A stretch of DNA of 20,448 nt. Origin: Ignavibacteriaceae bacterium. Its GTDB lineage: Bacteria; Bacteroidota; Ignavibacteria; Ignavibacteriales; Ignavibacteriaceae. The stretch covers positions 1 to 20,448 of the forward strand of contig JANWIS010000114.1 of assembly GCA_025449775.1 (NCBI GenBank). Reading direction: 5' to 3'. A program made the translations under genes and the position numbers. This document shows, piece by piece, positions 1 to 7,927 of this stretch; positions within the stretch are counted from its first letter, which is position 1; each line of letters begins with the position of its first letter. The notes beneath the pieces are model-generated. The model had not been told where the DNA came from and did no database searches. It worked only from the letters and a program-made list of their open reading frames with translations.

Positions 1-608
1 CGCCAATGACAGCATTTACACTTAAAGTAAGTGATTTTTTAATTGGCAACCCGATTTTAATTGCTGCATTTACTCTTCTTCCACCAATAGTTTTATTTCA
101 GTTCAGCCGAACAAAAAAAGGCAGACTACTTTTTGATCAATACATTTTAAGGATACCAGTACTTGGTTCACTAATTCACAAAACATTAATAGAAGTATTC
201 TGCCGTGTGTTTTATACACTTTATCATGGATCTGCGGAGAGTATCGAACCAATAAGAATTGCTGCAGAAGCAACAGGTAACAGATATTTTGAAGAGCGAG
301 TTAAGTCGGTTGCCATTCCGTTAATGCTTAAAAAAGGCGTGGGACTTACAGAGGCATTCCAGGCAACAGGTGTATTTACTGAAACCGCAATTTCAAGAAT
401 TCACTCCGGAGAAGAATCCGGAACAATTAAGAACACAGCACTGCAGCTGGCAAATTATTATGAAAGTGAAACAGTATATCGTCTTAAAAATCTTATTGAA
501 ATAATCCAGGTAGCCATTGCGATGATAATCATGGTTATCATGATTGCATTAACACTTGTATCAGCTGAGACGGCTACTGTAAGACCGAAACAACCCGGCG
601 TACAATAA
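1..608 (+). CDS. PilC/GspF-type inner-membrane platform protein, C-terminal part (5' truncated)
   Basis: This is the second half of a T2SSF-domain protein, the polytopic inner-membrane platform on which the assembly and retraction ATPases of T4P/T2SS act. The frame is open to the left edge. The first visible ATG (position 6) lies inside the family's second repeat, so it is very unlikely to be the real start. About 200 residues are visible, against roughly 400 for a full protein. Family hallmarks, numbered from that ATG, are a membrane helix near 17-34, the KKGRLLFDQYILRIPVLGSL region, the GEESG motif near 135-140, and a final hydrophobic helix near 165-186. The tail after the last helix (VSAETATVRPKQPGVQ) is a little longer than usual. 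It lies 27 bp upstream of the PilB-like ATPase gene on the same strand, probably in one operon. PilC or GspF cannot be told apart from this piece alone; the PilT-like neighbour favours PilC. Confidence 0.85.
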   Translation, partial: PMTAFTLKVSDFLIGNPILIAAFTLLPPIVLFQFSRTKKGRLLFDQYILRIPVLGSLIHKTLIEVFCRVFYTLYHGSAESIEPIRIAAEATGNRYFEERVKSVAIPLMLKKGVGLTEAFQATGVFTETAISRIHSGEESGTIKNTALQLANYYESETVYRLKNLIEIIQVAIAMIIMVIMIALTLVSAETATVRPKQPGVQ

Positions 609-635
609 AATTATACTCCGGAGAATTGAAAGCGC

Positions 636-2429
636 ATGATAGAAACTAATTTAGAAATGACAGATAAAATCGGTTATCTCCTTTTTAAGAAGGGGATAAT
701 CGATGCAATCACTCTTGAAAAAGCAATAACTGCTAAAGTACACGATCGAAACAAACTAAGACGCAATCTTGCTCAAATCCTTGTTGATGAGTTCAGTTAT
801 GATCATGATGTTGTCTTTAGGGAAGTAGCAATACTTTATGCATTCCGTGAACTTGATATCGACACATATGAAATTCCTGCCGACCGACTTGATGCAATTA
901 GAAAAATGATGGAAGAAGCAGGCGAAGAGCTTAAAGAAATTATGCTCAGGCACAAGATTATTCCATTTATGTATGATGATCGTCAACGGGATAAATTAAT
1001 TATAGCTGCAATAGATCCAACCGATAGAAACATTCCCAAAGTTGCATTTGGTCTTAATGCGCAGAGATATGAAGTTATATTTATAAAGAAGAAGGATTAT
1101 GAAACCCTAATAGAAAAAATTCTTCCACCGGAAAACGTTTATCTTAAAGCAATAATTGATGAAGATCAGAACTTCATCCAGGATGAAAATAAGGAGAAAG
1201 ATTTAGATGAAGAAGAACTTGATGCAGAAATAAATAAAAGCGCTCTTATAAATCTTGTAGAAGGATCACTTGTAGAAGGTGTTCGTAAAGGTGCAAGTGA
1301 TATTCATTTTATTCCTTGCAGCGGTCATCGAACAGAAATTTATATGAGAATCGACGGCACATTAAGATTGTGGCATGTTCAGGAAAGTACACTTCCGGAA
1401 GCTGTAACAGCAGTAGTCAAAGACCGCGGTAAAGGCATGGATAGATTTGAACGTGAAATGGCTCAGGATGGATTTATCCAACGAGAAATAGATAGTTACA
1501 TTATCCGGTTCAGAGTTTCTGTGTTACCAATGGTGGGCACAGAACTAAAAAATAAATTTGAAAGTGTAGTAATAAGAATTCTCGATGACAGAAAAGTTAT
1601 AAGAGATCTTGATAAACTAGGATTGGTTGGAATTGCACGTCAGAACTTTGTTAAAGCAATCAGTCAACCGCAGGGAATGGTAATTCTAACAGGACCAACG
1701 GGTTGCGGTAAAAGTACAACACTTGTTGCAGCTTTATTCCAGGTAATCAATCCGGAAGTAAATGTTCTTACAGTTGAAGATCCCGTTGAATATGTGATTG
1801 AAGGAGCTAGGCAGTTAAAGATAGGATACAAAATGAATTTTGAACAAGCTATAAGATCAATATTACGTCACGATCCGGATATAGTATTAGTTGGCGAAAT
1901 GAGAGATAAAATAACTGCAGAAACTGCAATAAAACTTGCAAATACCGGTCATCTTACCTTTTCAACTTTACATACCAATGACGCACCAAGTGCCGTCGCA
2001 AGGTTGTATAAAATGGGAATAGAGCCTTTCCTTATAGCATATGCAATTAATCTCATAGTGGCACAGAGATTGATTCGTAAGCTTTGTGCAAAATGCAAAA
2101 AGAAAGTTACATCACTTGATGATGCGATAATGGAAGCAGCAGGTTTAAATATAGAAGAATGGAAGAACTATGAAAACTATCGCGCAGTCGGTTGCGATGA
2201 TTGTAACCACACAGGTTATAAAGGTAGAATGGCAATTCATGAAGCACTCTACTTTACTAAAGAGTTAAGACAAATAATTGTTCGTTCGGGTGAAGAGGTT
2301 GATGAAGAAGCAATAAGAATTCAAGCGAAGAAAGATGGAACCCTAAACTTGAGAGAATCAGGTCTTGAAAAAGCTAAGGTCGGTTTGACAACAATTGAAG
2401 AAGTACTCTCTTCCACCATGGAAGAGTAA
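636..2429 (+). CDS. pilB: PilB/GspE-family assembly ATPase
   Basis: This is a cytoplasmic hexameric secretion ATPase that powers extension of a T4P or T2SS pseudopilus. At 597 residues it is normal full length. An N-terminal T2SSE_N (MshEN-like) domain spans roughly 8-165. An acidic linker follows at about 178-200 (DENKEKDLDEEELDAE), then the N2 domain (GASDIHF) and the ATPase core. All core motifs look canonical: Walker A GPTGCGKST at 353-361, Asp box VEDPVEY, Walker B VGEMRD with Glu421, and His box TGHLTFSTLHT. A zinc tetracysteine (C484-x2-C487, C520-x2-C523) marks PilB/GspE and is absent from PilT. The start ATG at 636 has GGAGA at 620-624 and GAAAG at 628-632 upstream. It lies between the PilC-like gene and the PilT-like gene. 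The pilB symbol rests mainly on the PilT-like partner; gspE is the alternative. Confidence 0.92.
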   Translation: MIETNLEMTDKIGYLLFKKGIIDAITLEKAITAKVHDRNKLRRNLAQILVDEFSYDHDVVFREVAILYAFRELDIDTYEIPADRLDAIRKMMEEAGEELKEIMLRHKIIPFMYDDRQRDKLIIAAIDPTDRNIPKVAFGLNAQRYEVIFIKKKDYETLIEKILPPENVYLKAIIDEDQNFIQDENKEKDLDEEELDAEINKSALINLVEGSLVEGVRKGASDIHFIPCSGHRTEIYMRIDGTLRLWHVQESTLPEAVTAVVKDRGKGMDRFEREMAQDGFIQREIDSYIIRFRVSVLPMVGTELKNKFESVVIRILDDRKVIRDLDKLGLVGIARQNFVKAISQPQGMVILTGPTGCGKSTTLVAALFQVINPEVNVLTVEDPVEYVIEGARQLKIGYKMNFEQAIRSILRHDPDIVLVGEMRDKITAETAIKLANTGHLTFSTLHTNDAPSAVARLYKMGIEPFLIAYAINLIVAQRLIRKLCAKCKKKVTSLDDAIMEAAGLNIEEWKNYENYRAVGCDDCNHTGYKGRMAIHEALYFTKELRQIIVRSGEEVDEEAIRIQAKKDGTLNLRESGLEKAKVGLTTIEEVLSSTMEE

Positions 2430-2442
2430 AATAAAAATTTGG

Positions 2443-2461
2443 TGGTAAGTTTTACTTACCA
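2443..2461 (+). terminator. Perfect 7-bp hairpin just after the pilB-like gene
   Basis: TGGTAAG (2443-2449) and CTTACCA (2455-2461) pair perfectly around a TTTTA loop, 13 bp after the stop codon. There is no immediate T-run; a short one (aattttt) comes about 10 nt later. It could be a weak terminator, a 3'-end stabilising stem, or a processing site separating pilB from the downstream operon. The stem is seen in the sequence; its role is inferred. Confidence 0.45.
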
Positions 2462-2497
2462 GGTTGAGTTAATTTTTCAGTTAAAATATTTTACAAA

Positions 2498-2524
2498 TAA
2501 TTACAATTTTATATATTGTAATTA
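2498..2524. promoter_or_regulatory. Perfect 10-bp inverted repeat in the pilB-pilT leader
   Basis: TAATTACAAT (2498-2507) and ATTGTAATTA (2515-2524) form a perfect inverted repeat around a 7-nt AT-only spacer. A T-rich stretch (cttttt near 2531-2536) follows closely. The symmetry suits either a dimeric-repressor operator or an AT-rich intrinsic terminator. Together with the hairpin at 2443-2461 it indicates that the 208-bp gap between the two ATPase genes is a control region. Confidence 0.4.
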
Positions 2525-2637
2525 GTTAATCTTTTTAATTAAAGTAAAAGTTTGTTACGACGATGATTATTTTGGAATAAAAGATGTAACAGATTTGAAT
2601 TAACTAATATTATCAAGAAAATGTTGAAAGTAATATT

Positions 2638-3867
2638 TTGGTAATTACAGAAGAAAAAAGGGTACTATCGGATTTTGTATCTACAATTCCAGATTCCCTT
2701 TATGGACCTGACCGAGTTAGCTATATCCTTGAAAACAGCAATAAGATAAAAGAGGAAGAAAAAGTCCTTTTAAGAAAATTTGTTAATAAGGTCCTTACAT
2801 CAATGATTGAAAGGGACGCTTCGGATATAGAAATAGGTGGACATGGTAATGAAGGTTACATATGGATGCGAATTCATGGAAAGCTTGAAAGAATAAAAGA
2901 TTTACCACAATTTACTGAAGATGAAGCAGCACTTATTATTGCAAACCTTTTCAACTCAAATCAAAGAAAATATATTGCTACTACCAGAAACCTGGATTTC
3001 AGTTATACCTTCTTTTACGAACGAAGAAAAATTCATGTAAGATTCAGAGCAGATGCTTACTTTGACCTTGATACACTTACCTGTAATATGAGAGCAATAA
3101 ATACATCAATCAGACCGCTGGGTACTTTAGAATTTCATCCGAACACAATAAAATATTTAAGTCATAATTATATAAAATTTGGTTTATCACTAATAACAGG
3201 TATTACTGGTTCTGGTAAATCAACAACACTTGATTCAATTGTGGATCATCATAACAATTTTGATCCTGCGCATGTAATTATAATTGCAGCACCTATCGAA
3301 TATGTACACACTTCAAAATTTTGTTTGATTAAACACAGAGAAGTTGGGAGAGATGTTCTTTCTTTTAAAGAAGGAGTAGTCCAATCATTAAGACAAGATC
3401 CCGACATCATAATAATAGGTGAAATGAGAGACCCGGATACAATAATGGCAGCACTTGAAGTAACAGATACGGGACATAAAGTTTTTTCTACACTTCATAC
3501 TTCATCGGCAACTGAATCACTAGAAAGAATTGTTGCCGAAGTAAATCCTGTAGAACAGGAAAGAGTACGTAACAGACTTGCAGATGTTTTGATTTCCGTT
3601 GTCTCGCAAAAACTTGTTCCGAGTCTTGACGGTAAACGGATACTTGCTAAAGAAGTCCTTGTAGTTACACCGAGCGTTAAAGCTGCGATAAAAAATAATA
3701 ACCTTGGTGAAATTTATATGATGATTAACCAGGGTGGGCAGCTCGGAATGATTACAATGGAACAGGATTTAAAACGACTTTACGATCAGAAAAGGATATC
3801 GTTGGAAACAGCGATTACTTATTCAAATAATAAAACTAGAATCAACCAATTATTATCAGCAAAATGA
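2638..3867 (+). CDS. PilT-like retraction ATPase with an altered Asp box
   Basis: This is a secretion ATPase of the PilT type, 409 residues, longer than most PilT proteins (about 345-370) because of extra N-terminal sequence. Walker A is GITGSGKST at 188-196. Walker B is GEMRD with Glu262, and the His box is TGHKVFSTLHT. The C-terminal GGQLGMITMEQDL matches the PilT C-terminal region. It lacks the PilB zinc tetracysteine. The Asp box is odd: the usual ED pair before P-x-E reads Ala217-Ala218 (codons GCA GCA), while the following Glu221 is kept. The start is a TTG at 2638 with GAAAG at 2626-2630. An in-frame stop lies at 2605, there is no in-frame ATG upstream, and the next Met is deep in the protein. 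The stop codon overlaps the next gene (ATGA), so the two are translationally coupled. It probably drives pilus disassembly, or acts as an accessory PilU-like motor. Confidence 0.88.
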   Translation: MVITEEKRVLSDFVSTIPDSLYGPDRVSYILENSNKIKEEEKVLLRKFVNKVLTSMIERDASDIEIGGHGNEGYIWMRIHGKLERIKDLPQFTEDEAALIIANLFNSNQRKYIATTRNLDFSYTFFYERRKIHVRFRADAYFDLDTLTCNMRAINTSIRPLGTLEFHPNTIKYLSHNYIKFGLSLITGITGSGKSTTLDSIVDHHNNFDPAHVIIIAAPIEYVHTSKFCLIKHREVGRDVLSFKEGVVQSLRQDPDIIIIGEMRDPDTIMAALEVTDTGHKVFSTLHTSSATESLERIVAEVNPVEQERVRNRLADVLISVVSQKLVPSLDGKRILAKEVLVVTPSVKAAIKNNNLGEIYMMINQGGQLGMITMEQDLKRLYDQKRISLETAITYSNNKTRINQLLSAK

Positions 3868-5411
3868 AACCATTAATTTGTATTTATTGCGAAGGAAATG
3901 ATACTAAGCTTGCTGTTATAGAAAGAGAAAGCGAAGGCAGAAAACCTTCTGTTCTAAAAACAGCTTCAGTTAGTCTCATTAAATCTTCAACCCAGATCGA
4001 AGAAGATGTTACCGGCTTCCGGATTGAAGGAGAAGCACTAGATGTAGAGGGACTTGAAGAGTCAGCTTCTATAAGAAGCGACTTCGATTCTGCAAGTCTT
4101 ACTGAAGTTAGCGCTGCTCTTAGGAGCTTTAATCTAAGCAAGCACAGCTTCATTCCTGCACTAACCGAACCGGCAATTTATTATCACATCTTCGAAGGTG
4201 CCAGACCACAGAAACCTTTAAAACTGAAACAGGAAATAATTAATGATATTCTTGAATCAAAGAATATTAATGTTGATAAAGAAAGTCTCGACTATATCGA
4301 GCTTTCTGATAAAGCATTACTTTCTGTTTTTGTTGTGGGAGACATCAACTGTATTAATCTTATTAATTCCTTAGCAAGACAAAGAGGAAAACGAAGCTTT
4401 AAAATCCCCACAATAAAAAGTGCGGATGTTTCGCTTGCTTATTATGTAGCAAAGAGAAAGAAATTCTTCCCAGATGATCATTCGCTTATTGTTTATATAG
4501 GCAAGGAATACAGCAAGCTTATATTCCTTCAAGGAAGAAGATTAAAACATATAGGAACAACTCTTGATATCGGAACACAAAATCTTCACACCTACGATGT
4601 TTACTTCTCCAAGATACTTCTTGAAATGGAAAACGGGGGAATTTCCTCTCTCGATAATATTGTTGTTTGCGGTGAAGATGATTCAGAAAATCTAATTTTA
4701 TCTTTTTATGGAACCTTCCCCGAAGCAAATGTAAGCCGGCTTGAGTTTGAAGATTTTGACCTATCTGCACTTGATGAAGATACAAGAGAAAAATTTTCAG
4801 CATTCAGCGTGCCGGTTGCAATTGCAACAGATTACTTTGATGAACTTAACAATGAGCATCAGGGTCTTCACATTCTTCCAAAGACTTTAAAGGAAGAGCA
4901 GAAAGCTTTCCAATTTTCATGGCACAGCTATGCAATACTTCCACTCTTATTTATTGCTGCGTTTTTTATAACACAGCAAGTTTTAAAGAACAATAAAAAG
5001 ATGGATGAGCTTGATAAAGAAGTAACAGAGAAGACCATACTAATGAGGCAGAACCAGGAAGTCTTGAGCAAGATTGCGGGCATCGAAGGAAAAATAAGCA
5101 GTTTTGATCAGACACAAGCTATTTTAGATTCTGCTACAGCCGGAACCGGAGTCTGGAAAAATATTATCTCCAAGATCTCAAGTTATTGTAGCAGGAACAG
5201 CAACCTCTGGATATCCAAGCTTACAAGAGCGGAAGGAAATTCTGTACTTGCTGAAGGTTATTCTTTGTCACGTAGTACACTCACAGACTTTGCATCTTCA
5301 ATAGATAATTCTTTATTGAAAAGCATGCTCTATGAAGAGCTGCGTGAGAAGAGTGCATACAAGTTTAATTTAAATTTCAACATTTTAAATCAGCAGAACC
5401 AAAATGAATAA
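3864..5411 (+). CDS. PilM-PilN-like fusion protein (GspL-like inner-membrane assembly component)
   Basis: This 515-residue bitopic protein appears to combine two T4P alignment-complex parts. Residues 1 to about 340 are soluble and read like an actin-fold PilM/GspL domain, with a phosphate-loop-like start (ICIYCEGNDTKLAVIE), a second lobe near 205-240 (LIVYIGKEYSKLIFLQGR, TTLDIG), and VVCGEDDSENLI near 265-277. A single membrane helix lies at about 356-373. A coiled coil follows to about 415, then a periplasmic PilN-like domain. GspL has the same order in T2SS. In T4P, PilM and PilN are normally separate proteins joined by a short PilN peptide. It overlaps pilT by 4 bp and the next gene by 8 bp. 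Its position before a PilO-like protein and a secretin supports the call; the domain assignment is from fold pattern, not close identity. Confidence 0.72.
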   Translation: MKPLICIYCEGNDTKLAVIERESEGRKPSVLKTASVSLIKSSTQIEEDVTGFRIEGEALDVEGLEESASIRSDFDSASLTEVSAALRSFNLSKHSFIPALTEPAIYYHIFEGARPQKPLKLKQEIINDILESKNINVDKESLDYIELSDKALLSVFVVGDINCINLINSLARQRGKRSFKIPTIKSADVSLAYYVAKRKKFFPDDHSLIVYIGKEYSKLIFLQGRRLKHIGTTLDIGTQNLHTYDVYFSKILLEMENGGISSLDNIVVCGEDDSENLILSFYGTFPEANVSRLEFEDFDLSALDEDTREKFSAFSVPVAIATDYFDELNNEHQGLHILPKTLKEEQKAFQFSWHSYAILPLLFIAAFFITQQVLKNNKKMDELDKEVTEKTILMRQNQEVLSKIAGIEGKISSFDQTQAILDSATAGTGVWKNIISKISSYCSRNSNLWISKLTRAEGNSVLAEGYSLSRSTLTDFASSIDNSLLKSMLYEELREKSAYKFNLNFNILNQQNQNE

Positions 5412-6279
5412 GAAATTAAGAAGCACTCTCGGTTTACTTGCTTTGCTGATAATAATCCTTGTTGTCGGCGGAATATATTTATTTGTATTCCAGAGCGGAG
5501 GAATATCAGAAAGACAAGAAAAGCTTGATGAGTTGAATGCGAACGTTTACGACCCGGAGGAACTTAGTGCAAGATTTCTTTCACTCGAAAGACGATCTGC
5601 CGAACTTGACTCTATTCTTTCAGCTAGAAAGTTTAATATTCCTCAGGAAGTTGCATCGATCAAGTTTTATAATTTTATGAACAACATCATATCTAATTTT
5701 TCACACACTACTCAGGTGAACGTTGAATACATCGATATGATAAGAGATAAAGAATTTTTCGTTCACCAATATAGACTCACAGGAAGCGGCTACTTTAATG
5801 ATGTTTATGGAATTATATATGCGATCGAGCAAAGCAAAGAACTTAAAAAGGTAACACAGCTTAGTCTTGGGAATCTTATAAGAACAGATAAAGATGGTGT
5901 TCCACTTTTCCTTGTAAGTTTTGAATTAACTGCACAGGTATATTATTCCGCTGATAGTAGATTTGCGCCGGCAGCATCACTAGAGAATAACCTTGTCAGT
6001 GGCCCGCTTTATGATGCTTTCTATCCATTAATTAGAAATGAAATTCCACCGAACGTGGATGAGCTTCTTGATGTTCAGGGAGCTAAGCTTCTTGCTTTAA
6101 TTCCTGAAGGAGCTTTTGTGGCTGATACTAAAGGTAATACTTATCTGGTTTGGGAAGGTGAACAAGTATACCTGGGATATTTAACTAAGATAGATTATGA
6201 TAACAACAGTGTCAGCTTCATTCTGAATAAAGGTGGTATCATAGAAAAAGTAAATTTAGAATTAGATAAATACCAGTAA
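5404..6279 (+). CDS. PilO-PilP/GspC-like fusion, inner-membrane alignment protein
   Basis: This is a 291-residue protein with one N-terminal membrane helix (about 9-30), a coiled coil (about 34-75) and a PilO/GspM-like alpha-beta domain (about 76-185). A linker leads to a C-terminal domain from about 221. The C-terminal part (VQGAKLLALIPEGAFVADT, then YLVWEGEQVYLGYLTKID, then a closing LNKGGIIEKVNLEL) has the short beta-barrel pattern of PilP and of the GspC homology region. In both families that domain contacts the secretin. PilO proteins are usually about 200 residues, which fits an appended domain. It starts inside the last codons of the PilM-PilN-like gene and ends 17 bp before the secretin gene. 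It would link the inner-membrane platform to the outer-membrane channel. The PilO half is better supported by context than the PilP half. Confidence 0.65.
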   Translation: MNKKLRSTLGLLALLIIILVVGGIYLFVFQSGGISERQEKLDELNANVYDPEELSARFLSLERRSAELDSILSARKFNIPQEVASIKFYNFMNNIISNFSHTTQVNVEYIDMIRDKEFFVHQYRLTGSGYFNDVYGIIYAIEQSKELKKVTQLSLGNLIRTDKDGVPLFLVSFELTAQVYYSADSRFAPAASLENNLVSGPLYDAFYPLIRNEIPPNVDELLDVQGAKLLALIPEGAFVADTKGNTYLVWEGEQVYLGYLTKIDYDNNSVSFILNKGGIIEKVNLELDKYQ

Positions 6280-6296
6280 AAATTGAGAGAACTAAT

Positions 6297-7541
6297 ATGA
6301 AAAACATTATTACTTGTGTGATATTATCATTCATTTTAACCCTGCAGGTTTTTCCTCAGCAATATTGGGAACGCAGGTTTAAAACATATCAGAACCCTGA
6401 CGAATTAGTGACAATGTCAGAAACACTGCCCTTCAATCAGGCAATAGAACTGCTGAGCAAAGTCAGTGAAAGTGTTTCAGGAAGAAGAGTTGTCTCTACA
6501 GTTAGTAAGCAGGAACCTATTGGCATAGAGATTACAAATATGCCTTACGATAAAGCACTGCTGATGATTGTAAATTTTGCAGGGCTTGAGTTTGAAATGA
6601 AAGAAGACGTTATTATTGTTAGCTCAAAAGAAGGCGCCGAGTTCGAACAAACTCCTGAAACATATGCCCCTGTTACAACAAGAGAAGTAAAAATCTCTGC
6701 CGTATTTTTTGAATTAGATGTTCAGGATGCCAAAACAATAGGTTTCAGCTGGGAGTTTTTACTCAATGGTTCACAAACAAATCTGGCTGGATTACTAAGA
6801 ACACGTACTGAAACTGCTCAAGGCGAAGGAGGCGAACAAACCCAAACCGGACTACAACCTGAATTTAATTTAGGTGTCAATACAAAATTTACTGCGGGTG
6901 ATTTCTTCGGTGAAGCAACAGCAGTTTTCAGATTTTTTGAAGAGAATGGTATTGGAGAAATCATTTCTAATCCAAGTATAGTTGTGCGCGATAGAAATGA
7001 AGGCAACATACAAATAGGCTCTGACTTCTCTGTAAGAACCAGGGACTTTGCAGGTAATACTGTAGAGAAGTTCTTCCCAACAGGTACTATTATTAAGGTA
7101 ATCCCTTATATACACAAAGAAGAAGGTTTAAATTACGTGCTGTTGAACATTGCAGTTGAAAGAAGCTCATTCTCTACAACAGAAACTACAACTGAAATTA
7201 AAAAGACACAGGCCTCTACACAGGTTTTAATGCTCGATGGTGAAGAAACTATAATAGGCGGATTATTTGTAAACGAAGAAGCTATAGTAAGAAATGGAAT
7301 ACCATTTCTAAAAGATCTTCCGTGGTGGGTTTTTGGAATCAGGTACCTTACTGGCAGCGATCAAACTATTGTAAGAAAGAAAGAACTTGTTATACTTTTG
7401 AAAACAGAACTTGTACCCACACTCCAGGATAGATTTGAAAACCCCGTAACAGAAAATGTTTTAGGGCAGGAACTGGAGAAAGGCCAACAGCAGATAAAAT
7501 ATTACAAGTTTAACGAGGCCACTGGCGATGAGATGCCATGA
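6297..7541 (+). CDS. Short PilQ/GspD-family outer-membrane secretin
   Basis: This is an outer-membrane secretin channel with a signal peptide at about 1-21 (ending VFPQ). A single STN/N0-like domain (about 35-108) contains LPFNQAIELLSKVSESVSGR and MPYDKALLMIVNFAGLEF. The secretin core (about 125-380) includes ISNPSIVVRDRNEGNIQIGS, TGTIIKVIPYI, Gly321-Gly322 in IIGGLF, the signature IPFLKDLPWW, and the closing strand ELVILLKTELVP. At 414 residues it is far shorter than typical PilQ or GspD (600-750): there are no AMIN domains and no run of N1 domains. The SD GAGAGA (6285-6290) precedes the ATG. Its last codon overlaps the following receiver gene (ATGA), tying it to the signalling genes. It probably forms the pilus exit pore. 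Confidence 0.88.
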   Translation: MKNIITCVILSFILTLQVFPQQYWERRFKTYQNPDELVTMSETLPFNQAIELLSKVSESVSGRRVVSTVSKQEPIGIEITNMPYDKALLMIVNFAGLEFEMKEDVIIVSSKEGAEFEQTPETYAPVTTREVKISAVFFELDVQDAKTIGFSWEFLLNGSQTNLAGLLRTRTETAQGEGGEQTQTGLQPEFNLGVNTKFTAGDFFGEATAVFRFFEENGIGEIISNPSIVVRDRNEGNIQIGSDFSVRTRDFAGNTVEKFFPTGTIIKVIPYIHKEEGLNYVLLNIAVERSSFSTTETTTEIKKTQASTQVLMLDGEETIIGGLFVNEEAIVRNGIPFLKDLPWWVFGIRYLTGSDQTIVRKKELVILLKTELVPTLQDRFENPVTENVLGQELEKGQQQIKYYKFNEATGDEMP

Positions 7542-7912
7542 TTATGGAATCAATTCTTATAGTCGACGATGATATTAATCTTTGCACTGTACTTTCGGAA
7601 GAACTGACAGCGATTGGATATGAGACCAGCTTTCTGACAGGCGGAGAAGAAGTTGCAAATTTTATTAAGAAAAAGAAAACAGATCTTCTTCTCCTTGATC
7701 TTAAAATGCCGAACACAAATGGTTTTGATGTTCTTCATGAAATAAATGATTTTCGAAATTCCCATCCAAAGGTTATTGTACTAACAGCTTATGCTGATGT
7801 AAAGAGTGCGATAGAATCTGCCAGGTTAGGTGCTTCTGATTTTATTAGTAAACCATATGACTTTGATGAATTACTAATTACTATCAGGAAAGTTCTTCAA
7901 AGCAGTAATTAA
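7538..7912 (+). CDS. Stand-alone receiver-domain response regulator
   Basis: This is a single REC domain of 124 residues with no output domain. It has the acidic pocket Asp10-Asp12, phosphoacceptor Asp54 (LLLLDLKMP), Thr83 and Lys105 (ISKPYDF). ATG 7538 overlaps the secretin stop by 4 bp. ATG 7544 (MESILIVDDD) is an equally good start two codons later. Coupling to a secretin gene suggests control of the pilus machine by protein contact, as CheY-like PilG/PilH proteins do in other T4P systems, or use as a relay intermediate for the kinase encoded next. The domain is certain; the target is inferred from position. Confidence 0.9.
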   Translation: MIMESILIVDDDINLCTVLSEELTAIGYETSFLTGGEEVANFIKKKKTDLLLLDLKMPNTNGFDVLHEINDFRNSHPKVIVLTAYADVKSAIESARLGASDFISKPYDFDELLITIRKVLQSSN

Positions 7913-7913
7913 C

Positions 7914-7918
7914 AGGAG
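7914..7918 (+). promoter_or_regulatory. Shine-Dalgarno site that fixes the hybrid kinase start
   Basis: AGGAG lies 9 nt before ATG 7928, a normal spacing. It abuts the in-frame TTG at 7919, which is too close to be used. The kinase therefore most likely starts at 7928 (MRVSLRILL). Confidence 0.75.
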
Positions 7919-7927
7919 TTGCCAGGT

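Noticed and set aside
2638..3867. Reading the second ATPase as a duplicate PilB/GspE
   Set aside because: It lacks the tetracysteine zinc motif and the T2SSE_N domain, and has the PilT-type C-terminal region (GGQLGMITMEQDL).
3884..4153. Minus-strand open frame opposite the PilM-PilN-like gene, and similar ones at 9394-9783 and 9823-10302
   Set aside because: They are rich in Ser and Leu as expected of antisense frames, have no recognisable domain, and are covered by well-supported plus-strand genes.
3..7541. Naming the cluster a type II secretion system
   Set aside because: GspL-like and GspC-like features exist, but a PilT-like ATPase is a T4P trait and no GspG-K pseudopilins are in the window. 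Left as T4P-like with T2SS-like architecture.
7919..7927. TTG at 7919 as the kinase start
   Set aside because: The AGGAG at 7914-7918 directly abuts it, leaving no spacing; ATG 7928 is 9 nt away and gives a natural N-terminal membrane helix.
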